Shown here piece by piece: positions 7,875-16,616 of a stretch of DNA of 64,000 nucleotides. Position numbers and translations under genes: made by a program. The notes below the pieces were generated by a model. That model had not been told where the DNA came from, searched no databases, and saw only the letters and a list, made by a program, of their open reading frames with translations. Origin of the DNA: Clostridiales bacterium (GTDB lineage: Bacteria; Bacillota; Clostridia; Christensenellales; Aristaeellaceae); contig SVGY01000004.1 of NCBI GenBank assembly GCA_015056145.1, positions 1 to 64,000 of the forward strand, given 5' to 3'. The stretch's first letter is position 1; every line of letters starts with the position of its first letter.

Positions 7875-8458
7875 TGGATATCCGTATTTGCATTGCTTCC
7901 CCGGAAGATGCGGAGGAACTGCTTAAGATCTATGCTCCCTATGTGCTCCATACGGCTGTCTCCTTTGAATATGATGTGCCTTCTGTGGAAGAGTTCCGCA
8001 GGCGCATTGTCTTCACCCTGCAAAAGTACCCTTATCTGAAAGCGGTTTCCCAGGGAAGAATCGTCGGCTACGCCTACGCAGGCCCCTTTCACAGCCGTGC
8101 AGCCTATGCATGGGGTGTGGAAAGCAGCGTGTACGTTCGTGAGGATATACGCAGGAAGGGCGTGGGGGAAAGGCTTTATCAGGCACTGGAAAAAGCTTTG
8201 AGATTGCAGAATATCCTCAACATTAACGCCTGCATCGCAACACCCGTTCAGGAAGATGAGTATCTGAACCGCAACAGCGTATTGTTCCATCAGCGGATGG
8301 GATACCGTATGGTAGGCGAGTTCTACCGCTGCGGCTATAAATTCGGCCGCTGGTATAATATGGTCTGGATGGAAAAGCATCTGTCAGAGCATCCCGATGA
8401 GCCTGCGCCGGTAAAACGATTTCCCGAAATACAGCGGGAGTTTGAGAAAATGCTTTAA
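7874..8458 (+). CDS. GNAT N-acetyltransferase, phosphinothricin/methionine-sulfoximine type
   Basis: A 194-residue acetyltransferase of the YncA/PAT branch of the GNAT family. It has the acetyl-CoA-binding loop (RRKGVGERLYQAL, around residues 92-104), the SSVYV strand before it and the NRNSVLFHQRMGYRMVGEF region typical of enzymes that acetylate amino-acid-like amines. The ATG overlaps the stop of the preceding reductase (TAATG), so the two are translationally coupled. The track extends it about 53 codons upstream, which would overlap the reductase and is not credible. Confidence 0.88.
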   Translation: MDIRICIASPEDAEELLKIYAPYVLHTAVSFEYDVPSVEEFRRRIVFTLQKYPYLKAVSQGRIVGYAYAGPFHSRAAYAWGVESSVYVREDIRRKGVGERLYQALEKALRLQNILNINACIATPVQEDEYLNRNSVLFHQRMGYRMVGEFYRCGYKFGRWYNMVWMEKHLSEHPDEPAPVKRFPEIQREFEKML

Positions 8459-8466
8459 AGAAAAAG

Positions 8467-8509
8467 AAACCCGTTTCCGGAATGCATTTCTTTCCGGAAA
8501 CGGGTTTTG
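8467..8509. terminator. Bidirectional terminator between convergent genes
   Basis: A perfect 16-bp stem (AAACCCGTTTCCGGAA and its complement) with a 9-base loop sits between the acetyltransferase and the convergent alcohol dehydrogenase. Confidence 0.9.
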
Positions 8510-8522
8510 TTGTGGGTAAAGT

Positions 8523-9695
8523 TTATAATGCAAGCCTGTAAATGGCCTCTGCATCGCTGACGCCCAGTTTTACAAAGGAGCCGAGACTTCCGCCTCCCAG
8601 TTTGATGGCTCGCTCGGCCATGCGGGTAATATCTTCCTGGCCGATGCTGTTTTCGTGAAGGGTAGTGGTAAGGCCGAGGGAATGGTAGAACCCTTCAAGG
8701 CGTGCAATGCCTTCCAGCGCTGTTTCACGGTCGCTGCCAAAATCGTCTTCCACATGCATTACCCGGCGGGCAAACTGAGCCAGCTTTTTCTCGCCATCTT
8801 TATCCAATACATACTTCATCCAGGCCGGGAACACAATGGCAAGGCCTGCGCCGTGGGCAATGTCGTACAGTGCGCTGAGCTCGTGTTCCAGCTTGTGGCT
8901 TGCCCAGTCTCCTGTGCGGCCGGTGGAAAGCAGGTTGTTGTGCGCCAGTGCGCCAGCCCACATGATTTCCGCACGGGCATTGTAGTCGTCGGGTTTTTCC
9001 ATTACAACGGGGGCATTGTTGATGACTGTAACCAGTGCCGCTTCGGTCATCCGGTCGATAAGCTCCACATTTTCCACCCGGGTAAAATAGCGTTCCATCA
9101 TGTGAGCCATGATGTCCACAATGCCGCAGGCGGTCTGGAACGGAGGGAGAGTGAAGGTGTATTCAGGGTTAAGAATTGAAAACTTGGGATAATTGAAGGG
9201 CGTGTTTCTGCCACGCTTGCACATGTCGCTTTCCCGGGTGATGACGCTGGAATCGCTCATTTCGCTTCCGGCGGCGGACAGGGTTACGATGGTGCCAAGA
9301 GGGAGAACGCTGGTATTTTCGCCTTTACGCTCGAAAAGATCCCAGGGATCGCCGTCGTAGCATGCGCCGTTGGCGATGGCTTTGGCGGTGTCAATGGCGC
9401 TGCCGCCGCCCACAGCCAGAACAAGCTGCACGTCGTTTTCCTTACAGAGCTTCACGCCTTCCTTTACCAGCCCGAGGCGGGGATTGGGCAGTACGCCGGA
9501 AATTTCCCATACATGAGCGTTTTCGGCCCTCAGGATCTCCATCACTTTGTCATAAAGGCCAATGCGTTTAATGCTGCCGCCGCCGTATACAAGCAGCACA
9601 CGGTTTCCGTAGCGGCGTACCTCACCGGAAAGATTCTGCAGGGAATCTCTGCCGAAATAGATCTTTGTGGGATTCTGAAAAGCAAAATCGATCAT
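8523..9695 (-). CDS. Iron-containing alcohol dehydrogenase, butanol-dehydrogenase type
   Basis: This 390-residue group III alcohol dehydrogenase resembles clostridial NAD(P)H-dependent butanol dehydrogenases (BDH/YqhD), reducing aldehydes to alcohols in the cytoplasm. The N-terminal dinucleotide-binding part has GGGSAIDTAKAIANG near residue 100. The metal ligands are in GIVDIMAHMMERYF (Asp, His), SHKLEHEL and DIAHGAGLA (His). The ATG has GGAG ten bases upstream. It is monocistronic, with its own promoter and terminator. Confidence 0.92.
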   Translation of the reverse strand: MIDFAFQNPTKIYFGRDSLQNLSGEVRRYGNRVLLVYGGGSIKRIGLYDKVMEILRAENAHVWEISGVLPNPRLGLVKEGVKLCKENDVQLVLAVGGGSAIDTAKAIANGACYDGDPWDLFERKGENTSVLPLGTIVTLSAAGSEMSDSSVITRESDMCKRGRNTPFNYPKFSILNPEYTFTLPPFQTACGIVDIMAHMMERYFTRVENVELIDRMTEAALVTVINNAPVVMEKPDDYNARAEIMWAGALAHNNLLSTGRTGDWASHKLEHELSALYDIAHGAGLAIVFPAWMKYVLDKDGEKKLAQFARRVMHVEDDFGSDRETALEGIARLEGFYHSLGLTTTLHENSIGQEDITRMAERAIKLGGGSLGSFVKLGVSDAEAIYRLAL

Positions 9696-9764
9696 GTTGA
9701 TATATCTCCTTTTTGTTAAGGGAGCGGCTGCCGGGAGAGGAACGCCGCTTTCTTGTTTTCTATA

Positions 9765-9793
9765 ACAATACCCTGATACAGGCTGATTGTCAA
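9765..9793 (-). promoter_or_regulatory. Promoter of the alcohol dehydrogenase gene
   Basis: TTGACA is followed after 17 bases by TATTGT on the minus strand. It is back-to-back with the cysK promoter, 14 bases apart. Confidence 0.7.
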
Positions 9794-9807
9794 TTGCTTT
9801 GCGAAGG

Positions 9808-9836
9808 TTGACAACCGATGCGGCGGGGAATAAAAT
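9808..9836 (+). promoter_or_regulatory. Promoter of cysK
   Basis: TTGACA, a 17-base spacer and TAAAAT; transcription would begin near 9843, about 32 bases before the ATG. The leader is too short for a T-box or SAM riboswitch. Confidence 0.85.
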
Positions 9837-9874
9837 TCAAAGGCAAGTCATTTTGCAGGAAGGAAGTACGGTTT

Positions 9875-10804
9875 ATGAAGATTGCAGCCAATATATCTGA
9901 ACTGATCGGGCGCACTCCGCTGATGCGCCTTATGAATATTGAAAAGGAATGCGGCTCCGGGGCTATACTGCTGGCAAAGCTGGAAAAGATGAATCCTGCC
10001 GGCAGCGCCAAGGACCGTATTGCTGTCCACATGCTGGACAGCGCAGAAAAGCAGGGCCTCATCGGACCCGGCGCAACCATCATCGAGCCCACCAGCGGCA
10101 ATACGGGCATTGGCCTTGCGGCGGTGGCAGCCTCCCGCGGCTACAGGGTCATCCTTACCATGCCGGACACCATGAGCATGGAACGGCGCAACCTGCTTAA
10201 GGCCTACGGAGCAGAACTGGTGCTCACCGAGGGCGATAAGGGAATGGAAGGCTGCGTTAAGAAGGCGGAGGAACTGAAAAATCAAATTCCCGGCAGCATC
10301 ATTGCCGGCCAGTTTGTGAACCCTGCCAACCCTGAAGCCCACTATCTGACCACCGGCCCGGAAATTTACGAGGATACAGACGGACGGGTGGACGCCTTTG
10401 TGGCTGGCGTGGGTACCGGCGGCACCATTACCGGTACGGGTCGCTATCTGCATGAAAAGAATCCGGCTGTGAAGATCGTCGGTGTGGAACCGGCTTCCTC
10501 CCCCCTGCTTACCGAGGGACGTTCAGGCAGCCACGGTCTTCAGGGCATCGGTGCAAACTTCGTGCCGGAAGCGCTGGATGTGTCCGTGATGGACGAGATT
10601 ATGACCGTAACCGAAGAGGAAGCCTATGCCCTGGGGCGTATGATGGCCCGCAGGGAGGGAATACTGGTGGGCATCACCTCCGGCGCAGCGCTGGCGGGCG
10701 CTCTCCGGCTGGCAAAACGGCCGGAATACAGCGGCAAGACCATCGTCGTGCTCATGCCGGATACCGGTGAAAGATATCTTTCCTCACAAATGTTTCAGGA
10801 GTAA
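9875..10804 (+). CDS. cysK: Cysteine synthase (O-acetylserine sulfhydrylase)
   Basis: The 309-residue PLP enzyme makes L-cysteine from O-acetylserine and sulfide. The PLP lysine lies in NPAGSAKDR, the substrate-binding loop is TSGNTG, and the PLP-phosphate cup is GTGGTITG. The C-terminus (PDTGERYLSSQMF) is the CysK/CysM ending. ATG 9875 starts MKIAANISELIGRTPL, the family N-terminus, with AGGAAGGAA upstream; the longer track start overlaps the promoter. A MATE exporter gene follows three bases later, so the two are likely co-transcribed. Confidence 0.95.
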   Translation: MKIAANISELIGRTPLMRLMNIEKECGSGAILLAKLEKMNPAGSAKDRIAVHMLDSAEKQGLIGPGATIIEPTSGNTGIGLAAVAASRGYRVILTMPDTMSMERRNLLKAYGAELVLTEGDKGMEGCVKKAEELKNQIPGSIIAGQFVNPANPEAHYLTTGPEIYEDTDGRVDAFVAGVGTGGTITGTGRYLHEKNPAVKIVGVEPASSPLLTEGRSGSHGLQGIGANFVPEALDVSVMDEIMTVTEEEAYALGRMMARREGILVGITSGAALAGALRLAKRPEYSGKTIVVLMPDTGERYLSSQMFQE

Positions 10805-10807
10805 CCC

Positions 10808-12193
10808 ATGAACCGATTGAAGCGGTCTTTGCAACCCTATTTTGGCGACAGGAAGTTTTATTCATCTGCACTGGCAGTAATGATTCCCGTGGCTGTGCAG
10901 CAGCTGATCAACAGCCTTTTCAATATGGTGGATAATCTCATGGTGGGCAGCCTGGATGTGATGGGCCTTGCCATGAGCGCTGTTTCCGTGGCAAATAAGC
11001 CCTATATGATATTCAACGGCATTTTCTTCGGCATGACCGGAGGCGCAGGGCTGATGATCAGCCAGTATTACGGAGCGGGGGAGAAAAAAACCTGCCAGGG
11101 TCTTTTTGCCATGCAGATGCTCCTGGGCGTATCTGCCTCCTTTCTGTTTTTTCTTCTTTTGAGGATTGTTCCCCGGCAGATTATGGGCATTTTCGTAACG
11201 GACGAAGCAACCATCGGGCTGGGTATCAGCTACCTGAATGTGGTCAGCATCAGCTATTTGCCGGCGGCTATCAGCAGCGTGTGCATTTTTTCCATGCGCT
11301 CCCTTGGTATTAACCGTCTGCCCATGGCGGTCAGCATGTGTTCCATGGGTGTCAATGCCGCAGCCAACTATGTGCTGATTTTTGGCAAGTTTGGCGCACC
11401 GGCCCTTGGCGTGGTGGGTGCAGCCTGGGGCACCCTTATTGCCCGTATGGTGGAAATGGGCGTGTATCTCTTTGCTCTTGCAAGCAAAAAGGGATATTTC
11501 AGCCTCGATCTGAAAGCGGCCTTCCGCCTTCCGGGACATATCGTCGCTACTTTTGTGAGAAAAGCCATTCCGCTGATCATCAACGAGGTTTTGTGGTCGG
11601 TTGGCCTTAACGTGTTCTTCTGGTGCTATGCACGGCTGGATGAGGCTTCCATTCCCGCCATCAGCATTGGCGAAGTATGCAATATGTTCGCCTCGGTACT
11701 GGCCTTTGGAACCTCTTCCGCCGTTTCCGTACTGATCGGCACGGAACTTGGCGCAGGCCGCCTCCGGGAGGCGAAAGAGAATTGCAAAAAGCTCCTTGGA
11801 CTGGATATGATGATCGGTGCCACGGGCGCATTGCTCTCCTGCGTTCTTGCGCTGGTACTGCCCAATCTTTACAACCTCTCCCCGGAGCTTCGCCATACCG
11901 CAACCCTGATTTCCTTTATAATGGGCGTGCTCTGTCCCTTCCAGTTTCTGTATGGCTTCTGTTTCTTCTGTCTCAGAGCTGGCGGCGATACAAGGGATGC
12001 CATGCTTTTAGACAGCGGCTACCTGTGGGTGATCCCAGTGCCTGCCGCCCTTTTGATGGGTATGTTCCTTGCGGGAAAGCTGCCCTTGTGGACGGCCGTG
12101 CTCATTGTGCAGTTCCTGATGTACATAAAGGTGATCCCGGCATTGTGGATCCTGAAAAAAGGAAAGTGGATACGCAATATCACCGAAGCATAA
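10808..12193 (+). CDS. MATE-family efflux transporter
   Basis: A 461-residue integral membrane protein with about 12 hydrophobic segments in two six-helix halves, as in MATE cation/drug antiporters, which expel organic cations in exchange for Na+ or H+. The N-terminal half contains the family-like stretch PVAVQQLINSLFNMVDNLMVG and a GAGLMISQYYGAG loop. It starts three bases after the cysK stop. The substrate cannot be inferred; the cysK link might hint at a thiol compound, but that is speculative. Confidence 0.9.
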   Translation: MNRLKRSLQPYFGDRKFYSSALAVMIPVAVQQLINSLFNMVDNLMVGSLDVMGLAMSAVSVANKPYMIFNGIFFGMTGGAGLMISQYYGAGEKKTCQGLFAMQMLLGVSASFLFFLLLRIVPRQIMGIFVTDEATIGLGISYLNVVSISYLPAAISSVCIFSMRSLGINRLPMAVSMCSMGVNAAANYVLIFGKFGAPALGVVGAAWGTLIARMVEMGVYLFALASKKGYFSLDLKAAFRLPGHIVATFVRKAIPLIINEVLWSVGLNVFFWCYARLDEASIPAISIGEVCNMFASVLAFGTSSAVSVLIGTELGAGRLREAKENCKKLLGLDMMIGATGALLSCVLALVLPNLYNLSPELRHTATLISFIMGVLCPFQFLYGFCFFCLRAGGDTRDAMLLDSGYLWVIPVPAALLMGMFLAGKLPLWTAVLIVQFLMYIKVIPALWILKKGKWIRNITEA

Positions 12194-12217
12194 TCTGCGC
12201 TTTTTCGATGAATTGCC

Positions 12218-12246
12218 TTGCGCCCTTTTAAAAAGGGTGCTACAAT
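12218..12246 (+). promoter_or_regulatory. Promoter of purC with a palindrome in the spacer
   Basis: TTGCGC, 17 bases, then TACAAT. The spacer is filled by a near-perfect palindrome (GCGCCCTTTT/AAAAAGGGTGC, 12220-12240), a place where a bound protein would block polymerase. It could equally be a weak terminator of the MATE gene. Confidence 0.5.
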
Positions 12247-12286
12247 AAGCTGTGTTTCCTAATCGAGGCATACAAGGGGAGAGTAT

Positions 12287-13024
12287 ATGTACAGCATTAC
12301 AGATCTTATTACCGAAGGAAAGGGCAAACGCCTTTACGCTACCGACAATCCTGATGAAGCCGTGGTTTTTTACCGGGACGAAACCTTTGCCTACCACGGC
12401 CTGAAGCGTGGCAAGATCATCGGCAAGGGCGAGATCAACAATCTCATCTGCGAGCACATGTTCACCATGCTCACGGAAAAGGGCGTGCCCAATCATTTTA
12501 TACGCCGCATCGACAAATGTTCTTCGCTGGTAAAACGGGTGGAGATCATCCCTGTATCGGTAAAGGTACGCAATATCGTTGCCGGAAGCCTGGCCAAGCG
12601 CATTGGATATCCGGACGGTACCCACCTCAAAAATACAGTGGTGGAGTACAATCTGAAGTATCCCGAGCTGGATGACCCGCTGGTGAATATTACCCATATC
12701 ACCGCCGTGGAGCTGGCCACCCGGGAAGAGATGGACATTATGTTCAACTATGCACTCAGGGTGAACGAAATCCTGAAGGAGACCATGAAGGAGATCGGCA
12801 TTGAGCTGATCGACTTCAAACTGGAATTTGGCCGCTATAAAGGCCAGATTCTTCTGGCGGATGAAGTATCCCCTGATACCTGCCGTTTCTGGGATTCCCG
12901 TACCCATGAACCCCTGGACATTGACCGTTTCCGGCATGAGCTGGGCAATGTGGAGGAAGCCTACCACGAAGTGCTCCACCGCCTCACGGGCAATGTGCTG
13001 AAGAATAGCGAGGAGGATATCTGA
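12287..13024 (+). CDS. purC: SAICAR synthetase (PurC)
   Basis: The 245-residue enzyme joins aspartate to CAIR with ATP in purine biosynthesis. It has the N-terminal KGKRLYATDNPD motif, the GKGEINN loop and the substrate signature VRNIVAGSLAKR, followed by LADEVSPDTCRFW near the C-terminus. The ATG follows GGGGAGAG. Unusually, no other pur genes flank it; the next gene, two bases downstream, is a nucleotide-sugar dehydratase. Confidence 0.95.
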   Translation: MYSITDLITEGKGKRLYATDNPDEAVVFYRDETFAYHGLKRGKIIGKGEINNLICEHMFTMLTEKGVPNHFIRRIDKCSSLVKRVEIIPVSVKVRNIVAGSLAKRIGYPDGTHLKNTVVEYNLKYPELDDPLVNITHITAVELATREEMDIMFNYALRVNEILKETMKEIGIELIDFKLEFGRYKGQILLADEVSPDTCRFWDSRTHEPLDIDRFRHELGNVEEAYHEVLHRLTGNVLKNSEEDI

Positions 13025-13026
13025 TT

Positions 13027-14052
13027 ATGTTCAGCGGAAAAACACTGATGATTACCGGAGGCACCGGCTCTTTCGGAAGCGCCGTGCTGGAAAGATTTCT
13101 CAACACGGATATCAAGGAAATCCGCATTTTCAGCCGTGACGAAAAGAAACAGGACGATATGCGTCATCGCTATCAGTCCGACAAGATCAAGTACTATATT
13201 GGCGACGTGCGCGATCTCGCCAGCGTAAAAAATGCCATGCACGGCGTGGATTTCCTCTTCCATGCTGCTGCCCTCAAGCAGGTTCCCTCCTGCGAGTTCT
13301 TTCCCATTGAAGCCGTGAAGACCAACGTGCTGGGCACCGATAACGTACTCACGGCCTGCATCGAGGCTGGAGTAAAGAAGGTCATCTGCCTTTCTACCGA
13401 TAAGGCGGCCTATCCCGTCAACGCCATGGGTACCTCCAAGGCCATGATGGAAAAGGTGTTCATCGCCAAAAGCCGCACCGTATCTCCCGATAAGACCCTG
13501 ATCTGCGGTACCCGCTACGGTAACGTGATGTGCTCCCGGGGTTCTGTAATTCCGCTGTTCATCGACCAGATCAAGGCCGGCATGCCCCTTACCGTGACCG
13601 ACCCCGACATGACCCGCTTCATCATGAGCCTTGAAGAGGCTGTGGAGTTGGTTCTGTTTGCGTTCCAGCATGGCGTCAGCGGCGATATTCTGGTCATGAA
13701 GGCCCCTGCCTGCACCATCGGCATTCTGGCAGAAGCCGTAAAACAGCTCTTCCATGCGGATAACCCCATCAAGATCATCGGTATCCGTCATGGCGAAAAA
13801 ATGTACGAGACCCTCCTTACCAATGAGGAATGCGTGCATGCAATTGATATGGGTAATTTCTACCGTGTCCCTGCCGATACCCGTGAGCTGAACTACGACA
13901 AGTATGTGGTACAGGGCAATGTGGAACGCAATCCTCTGCATGAGTTCGATTCCTCCAATACCAAGCTTCTCACCGTGGAACAGGTTAAGGAGCGTCTTTT
14001 GAGCCTGAAGTACATCCAGGACGAACTGGCTGCCTGGGAAAAGAAAATGTAA
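13027..14052 (+). CDS. CapE/FnlA-like UDP-GlcNAc 4,6-dehydratase
   Basis: A 341-residue extended SDR enzyme that most likely converts UDP-GlcNAc to a 4-keto-6-deoxy sugar for surface polysaccharide. The NAD(P)-binding GGTGSFG is at 11-17. The catalytic segment LSTDKAAYPVNAMGTSK has Met134 where classical SDRs have the YxxxK tyrosine (K138 kept), as described for CapE-type enzymes. It starts two bases after purC, an odd partner, and no other capsule genes are present, so the product must be used by a pathway encoded elsewhere. Related possibilities are PseB-like dehydratases, but those keep the tyrosine. Confidence 0.85.
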   Translation: MFSGKTLMITGGTGSFGSAVLERFLNTDIKEIRIFSRDEKKQDDMRHRYQSDKIKYYIGDVRDLASVKNAMHGVDFLFHAAALKQVPSCEFFPIEAVKTNVLGTDNVLTACIEAGVKKVICLSTDKAAYPVNAMGTSKAMMEKVFIAKSRTVSPDKTLICGTRYGNVMCSRGSVIPLFIDQIKAGMPLTVTDPDMTRFIMSLEEAVELVLFAFQHGVSGDILVMKAPACTIGILAEAVKQLFHADNPIKIIGIRHGEKMYETLLTNEECVHAIDMGNFYRVPADTRELNYDKYVVQGNVERNPLHEFDSSNTKLLTVEQVKERLLSLKYIQDELAAWEKKM

Positions 14053-14066
14053 ATATTTTTATTTTT

Positions 14067-14125
14067 AAACGTCTCTTCGTTTTTTCCAGCAATACACAGA
14101 AAAACGAAGAAGACGTTTTTCTTTT
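14067..14125 (+). terminator. Strong terminator after the purC-capE unit
   Basis: A stem of about 17 bp (AAACGTCTCTTCGTTTTT with its complement, one mismatch and one bulged A) and a 14-base loop end in TTTTTCTTTT. Confidence 0.9.
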
Positions 14126-14277
14126 GGAGATGCATAGTAAAAAATTTTGTCAAAGAAATCACGATTAAAGAAGGAAAACAGGAAGGATAAGTAGAATAGA
14201 AAAAATTGGGCTTAAGTTGGATTATCCGAAATGAGCCTGACCAAAAGATTCATTGATCGCATGGAAGGAGAACGGAA

Positions 14278-15750
14278 ATGCACAATTCTCAAGAACTTCA
14301 GAAGGTGCTCGAGCTCCGGGAGTCCATTCTGGCCGGAGATGAGAAGCGCCTCAAGGAGCAGCGTGATGCAGGCAAGCTCACTGCCCGTGAGCGCATTGCC
14401 CGCATCGTGGACGCAGGCAGCTTTGTGGAGCTGTTTGCCCTGGTATGCCAGAACGATGAGGGAGCCGGCGTTGTAACCGGCTATGCCACCATCGAGGAAA
14501 GACCCGTCTATCTCTTCGCCCAGGATTTCACCGTACACGGCGGCGCCATGGGCCAGGCTCAGGCAGCCAAGATCGTTAAGCTGCTGGACATGGCCCTCAA
14601 GACTGGCGCTCCTGTGCTGTGCATGATGGACAGCGCCGGCGTGCGCATCGACGAGGGTGCTCAGGCTATGAGCGCTTACTCCGAGATCTACCAGAAAATG
14701 GCCCGCATGAGCGGCGTGTGCCCCATGGTGGCCCTGGTGCTTGGCCCCTGCATCGGTGGCGCAGCCTTCATCAGCCAGCTGGCTGATGTGACCATCGCAG
14801 CCAAGAAAGTTGGCCAGCTTATGGTATTCGGTCCCCAGGTCATGGCCGCTATGAACGGCCTTGAGGTGGATGCCGAAAAGCTTGGCGGCGCTCAGGTTGC
14901 TGCTGAGATGGGCGCTGTTGCCCTGGTAGCCGAGAATGAGGACGAAGCTCTGCTGAAGGCAAAGCAGGTTCTCGCTCTTCTGCCTTCCAGCAATCTGGAA
15001 GATACCGAAATCGTTGACAGCGACGACATGAGCCGTCTGCTGCCCGCCATTGACCCCGCTGATGTGAACGGCCTGATGACTGCCCTCAGCGACAATGGCG
15101 CTGTGATCGAACTCTATGCCGACTACGAGCCCGCTGTGAAGGTTGCCCTGTGCCGCATGGGCGGTCATACCGTTGGTATGGTTGCTGCCTGCGCCAAGCT
15201 GACCGCCGGCGCTCTGCAGAAGGCTGCACGCTTTGTGCGCTTCATGGACTGCTATGGCATTCCCGTAGTCAGCCTGATGAACACCCCCGGTGTGGAAGTT
15301 GGCAGCATCAAGGAGCAGGGCTGGCTGTTCAAGGCCCAGAGCCAGATGCTCTACGCTTACGCCGAGGCTACCGTGCCGAAGCTGGCCGTTGTTACCGGCG
15401 ATGCCATCGGACAGGCCTATGTTGCTATGGGCGGCAAGGCTATGGCTGATGTGACCTATGCATGGCCCACTGCTGTGATCTCTGCCCTGACCCCCGAAGC
15501 TGCCGTTGCCGTCCTTTATGCCGATAAGGTAAAGGAAGACACCGAGCTGAGCGTGGAAGCCGCCCGTGCCAAGTATGCTGATGAGTACATCGGCAATGTG
15601 GCTGGCGCTGTGAACGCCGCCAAGCAGGGCATGGTGGACGATATCATCGAGCCCGCCAAGACCCGCGCCATGTTGATTTCCGCTCTGGAAATGCTCATGA
15701 GCAAGCGTGATTCCAATCCGCCCAAGAAGCACGGCAACCTGCCCGTGTAA
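14278..15750 (+). CDS. Biotin-dependent acyl-CoA carboxyltransferase (12S/MmdA type)
   Basis: The 490-residue subunit belongs to the crotonase-fold carboxyltransferases (methylmalonyl-CoA decarboxylase alpha, propionyl-CoA carboxylase beta, transcarboxylase 12S). It moves CO2 between an acyl-CoA and biotin. The ARERI segment lies at the N-terminus, DSAGVRIDEGAQ and GPCIGGAAF form the N-half acyl-CoA site, and NTPGVEVG and GQAYVAMGGKAM form the biotin site of the C-half. The C-terminus KKHGNLPV resembles MmdA endings. It is the first gene of a five-gene cluster; I see no clear promoter in the 225 bases before it. The acyl group (methylmalonyl, malonyl or glutaconyl) is not certain. Confidence 0.85.
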   Translation: MHNSQELQKVLELRESILAGDEKRLKEQRDAGKLTARERIARIVDAGSFVELFALVCQNDEGAGVVTGYATIEERPVYLFAQDFTVHGGAMGQAQAAKIVKLLDMALKTGAPVLCMMDSAGVRIDEGAQAMSAYSEIYQKMARMSGVCPMVALVLGPCIGGAAFISQLADVTIAAKKVGQLMVFGPQVMAAMNGLEVDAEKLGGAQVAAEMGAVALVAENEDEALLKAKQVLALLPSSNLEDTEIVDSDDMSRLLPAIDPADVNGLMTALSDNGAVIELYADYEPAVKVALCRMGGHTVGMVAACAKLTAGALQKAARFVRFMDCYGIPVVSLMNTPGVEVGSIKEQGWLFKAQSQMLYAYAEATVPKLAVVTGDAIGQAYVAMGGKAMADVTYAWPTAVISALTPEAAVAVLYADKVKEDTELSVEAARAKYADEYIGNVAGAVNAAKQGMVDDIIEPAKTRAMLISALEMLMSKRDSNPPKKHGNLPV

Positions 15751-15771
15751 CGCCGAAAGGAGCAACAGATC

Positions 15772-16134
15772 ATGGATAAACTTATTGCTGGTCTGGGCGT
15801 AGCAGGCGTTGGCATGCTGGTGGTTTTTACCGGCCTTGTAATTCTTATTGGCTTTATTAAGGTGCTGGCACTGTTCAGCGGCGAGAAAAAGCCTAAGAAG
15901 GCTGAGAAGAAACCCGCAGAAACCAAGGCCGTCATTCCCACTCCTGCCCCTGTGGCTCCCGCCGCACCCGTTGCCGAAGGTATTCCTGCCGATGTGATCG
16001 CAGCCATTACTGCTGCCATCGCCGCCGTGTGGGATGGTGGTAACGGCTTTGTAGTGCGCCGTGTAAAGCGCATTTCCAACGCTCCTGCATGGAGCCGTGC
16101 CGGCCGTGAGGAACAGACTTACAGCCGCTTCTGA
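15772..16134 (+). CDS. OadG/MmdD-like small membrane subunit
   Basis: This 120-residue protein has one N-terminal transmembrane helix (residues 7-34), a Lys/Ala/Pro-rich linker, a short helical stretch ([14 protein letters not shown]) and a conserved tail (FVVRRVKRI...[10 protein letters not shown]). That is the layout of the gamma/delta subunit that holds the carboxyltransferase, biotin carrier and Na+ pump together in decarboxylase complexes. It lies between the carboxyltransferase and biotin-carrier genes with a ribosome site AAAGGAG. Confidence 0.85.
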   Translation: MDKLIAGLGVAGVGMLVVFTGLVILIGFIKVLALFSGEKKPKKAEKKPAETKAVIPTPAPVAPAAPVAEGIPADVIAAITAAIAAVWDGGNGFVVRRVKRISNAPAWSRAGREEQTYSRF

Positions 16135-16166
16135 TATCAACTTATTCGCTGAAGGAGGATAACCCA

Positions 16167-16565
16167 ATGCGTCAGTTCAATATTACCGTGAATGGTGTTC
16201 AGTATTCCGTAGCCGTTGAGGAAGTCGGCGCTGCCGCTCCCGTGGCTGCTCCCGTTGCCGTTGCCCCCGTGGCCGCTCCTGTTGCTGCCGCTCCCGTGGC
16301 TGCTCCTGCCGCCGCTCCCGCCGCTCCTGCCGCTGCCGCTCCTGTTGCCGGCGGTGAAAAGGTGACCGCTCCCATGCCCGGCACTGTGCTGGATGTGAAG
16401 GTTTCCGAAGGCGCTGCTGTGAAGAAGGGCGACATCCTTGTTATCCTGGAAGCCATGAAGATGGAAAACGAAATTCTGGCCCCCTGCGATGGCACCGTGA
16501 AGCAGATTGCTGCTCCCAAGGGCGCTTCCGTCAACAGCGGCGACACCCTGGTGGTTATCGGCTAA
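16167..16565 (+). CDS. Biotin carboxyl carrier protein of the decarboxylase complex
   Basis: The 132-residue protein has a short N-terminal beta segment, an Ala/Pro/Val-rich flexible linker (residues 25-65) and a C-terminal biotinyl domain. The biotinylated lysine lies in EAMKMEN. It corresponds to MmdC or the transcarboxylase 1.3S subunit and shuttles CO2 between carboxyltransferase and pump. GGAGGATAA precedes the ATG. Confidence 0.95.
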   Translation: MRQFNITVNGVQYSVAVEEVGAAAPVAAPVAVAPVAAPVAAAPVAAPAAAPAAPAAAAPVAGGEKVTAPMPGTVLDVKVSEGAAVKKGDILVILEAMKMENEILAPCDGTVKQIAAPKGASVNSGDTLVVIG

Positions 16566-16616
16566 GCTTACCAAATGGCCTTTACTGATTCTGAAAGAAA
16601 GTGAGTGATATAAGCC

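Noticed and set aside
16240-16360. Repeat array (GCTCCCGTTGCC-type)
   Set aside because: It is the codon-level repetition of the Ala/Pro linker in the biotin carrier, not a separate repeat or CRISPR.
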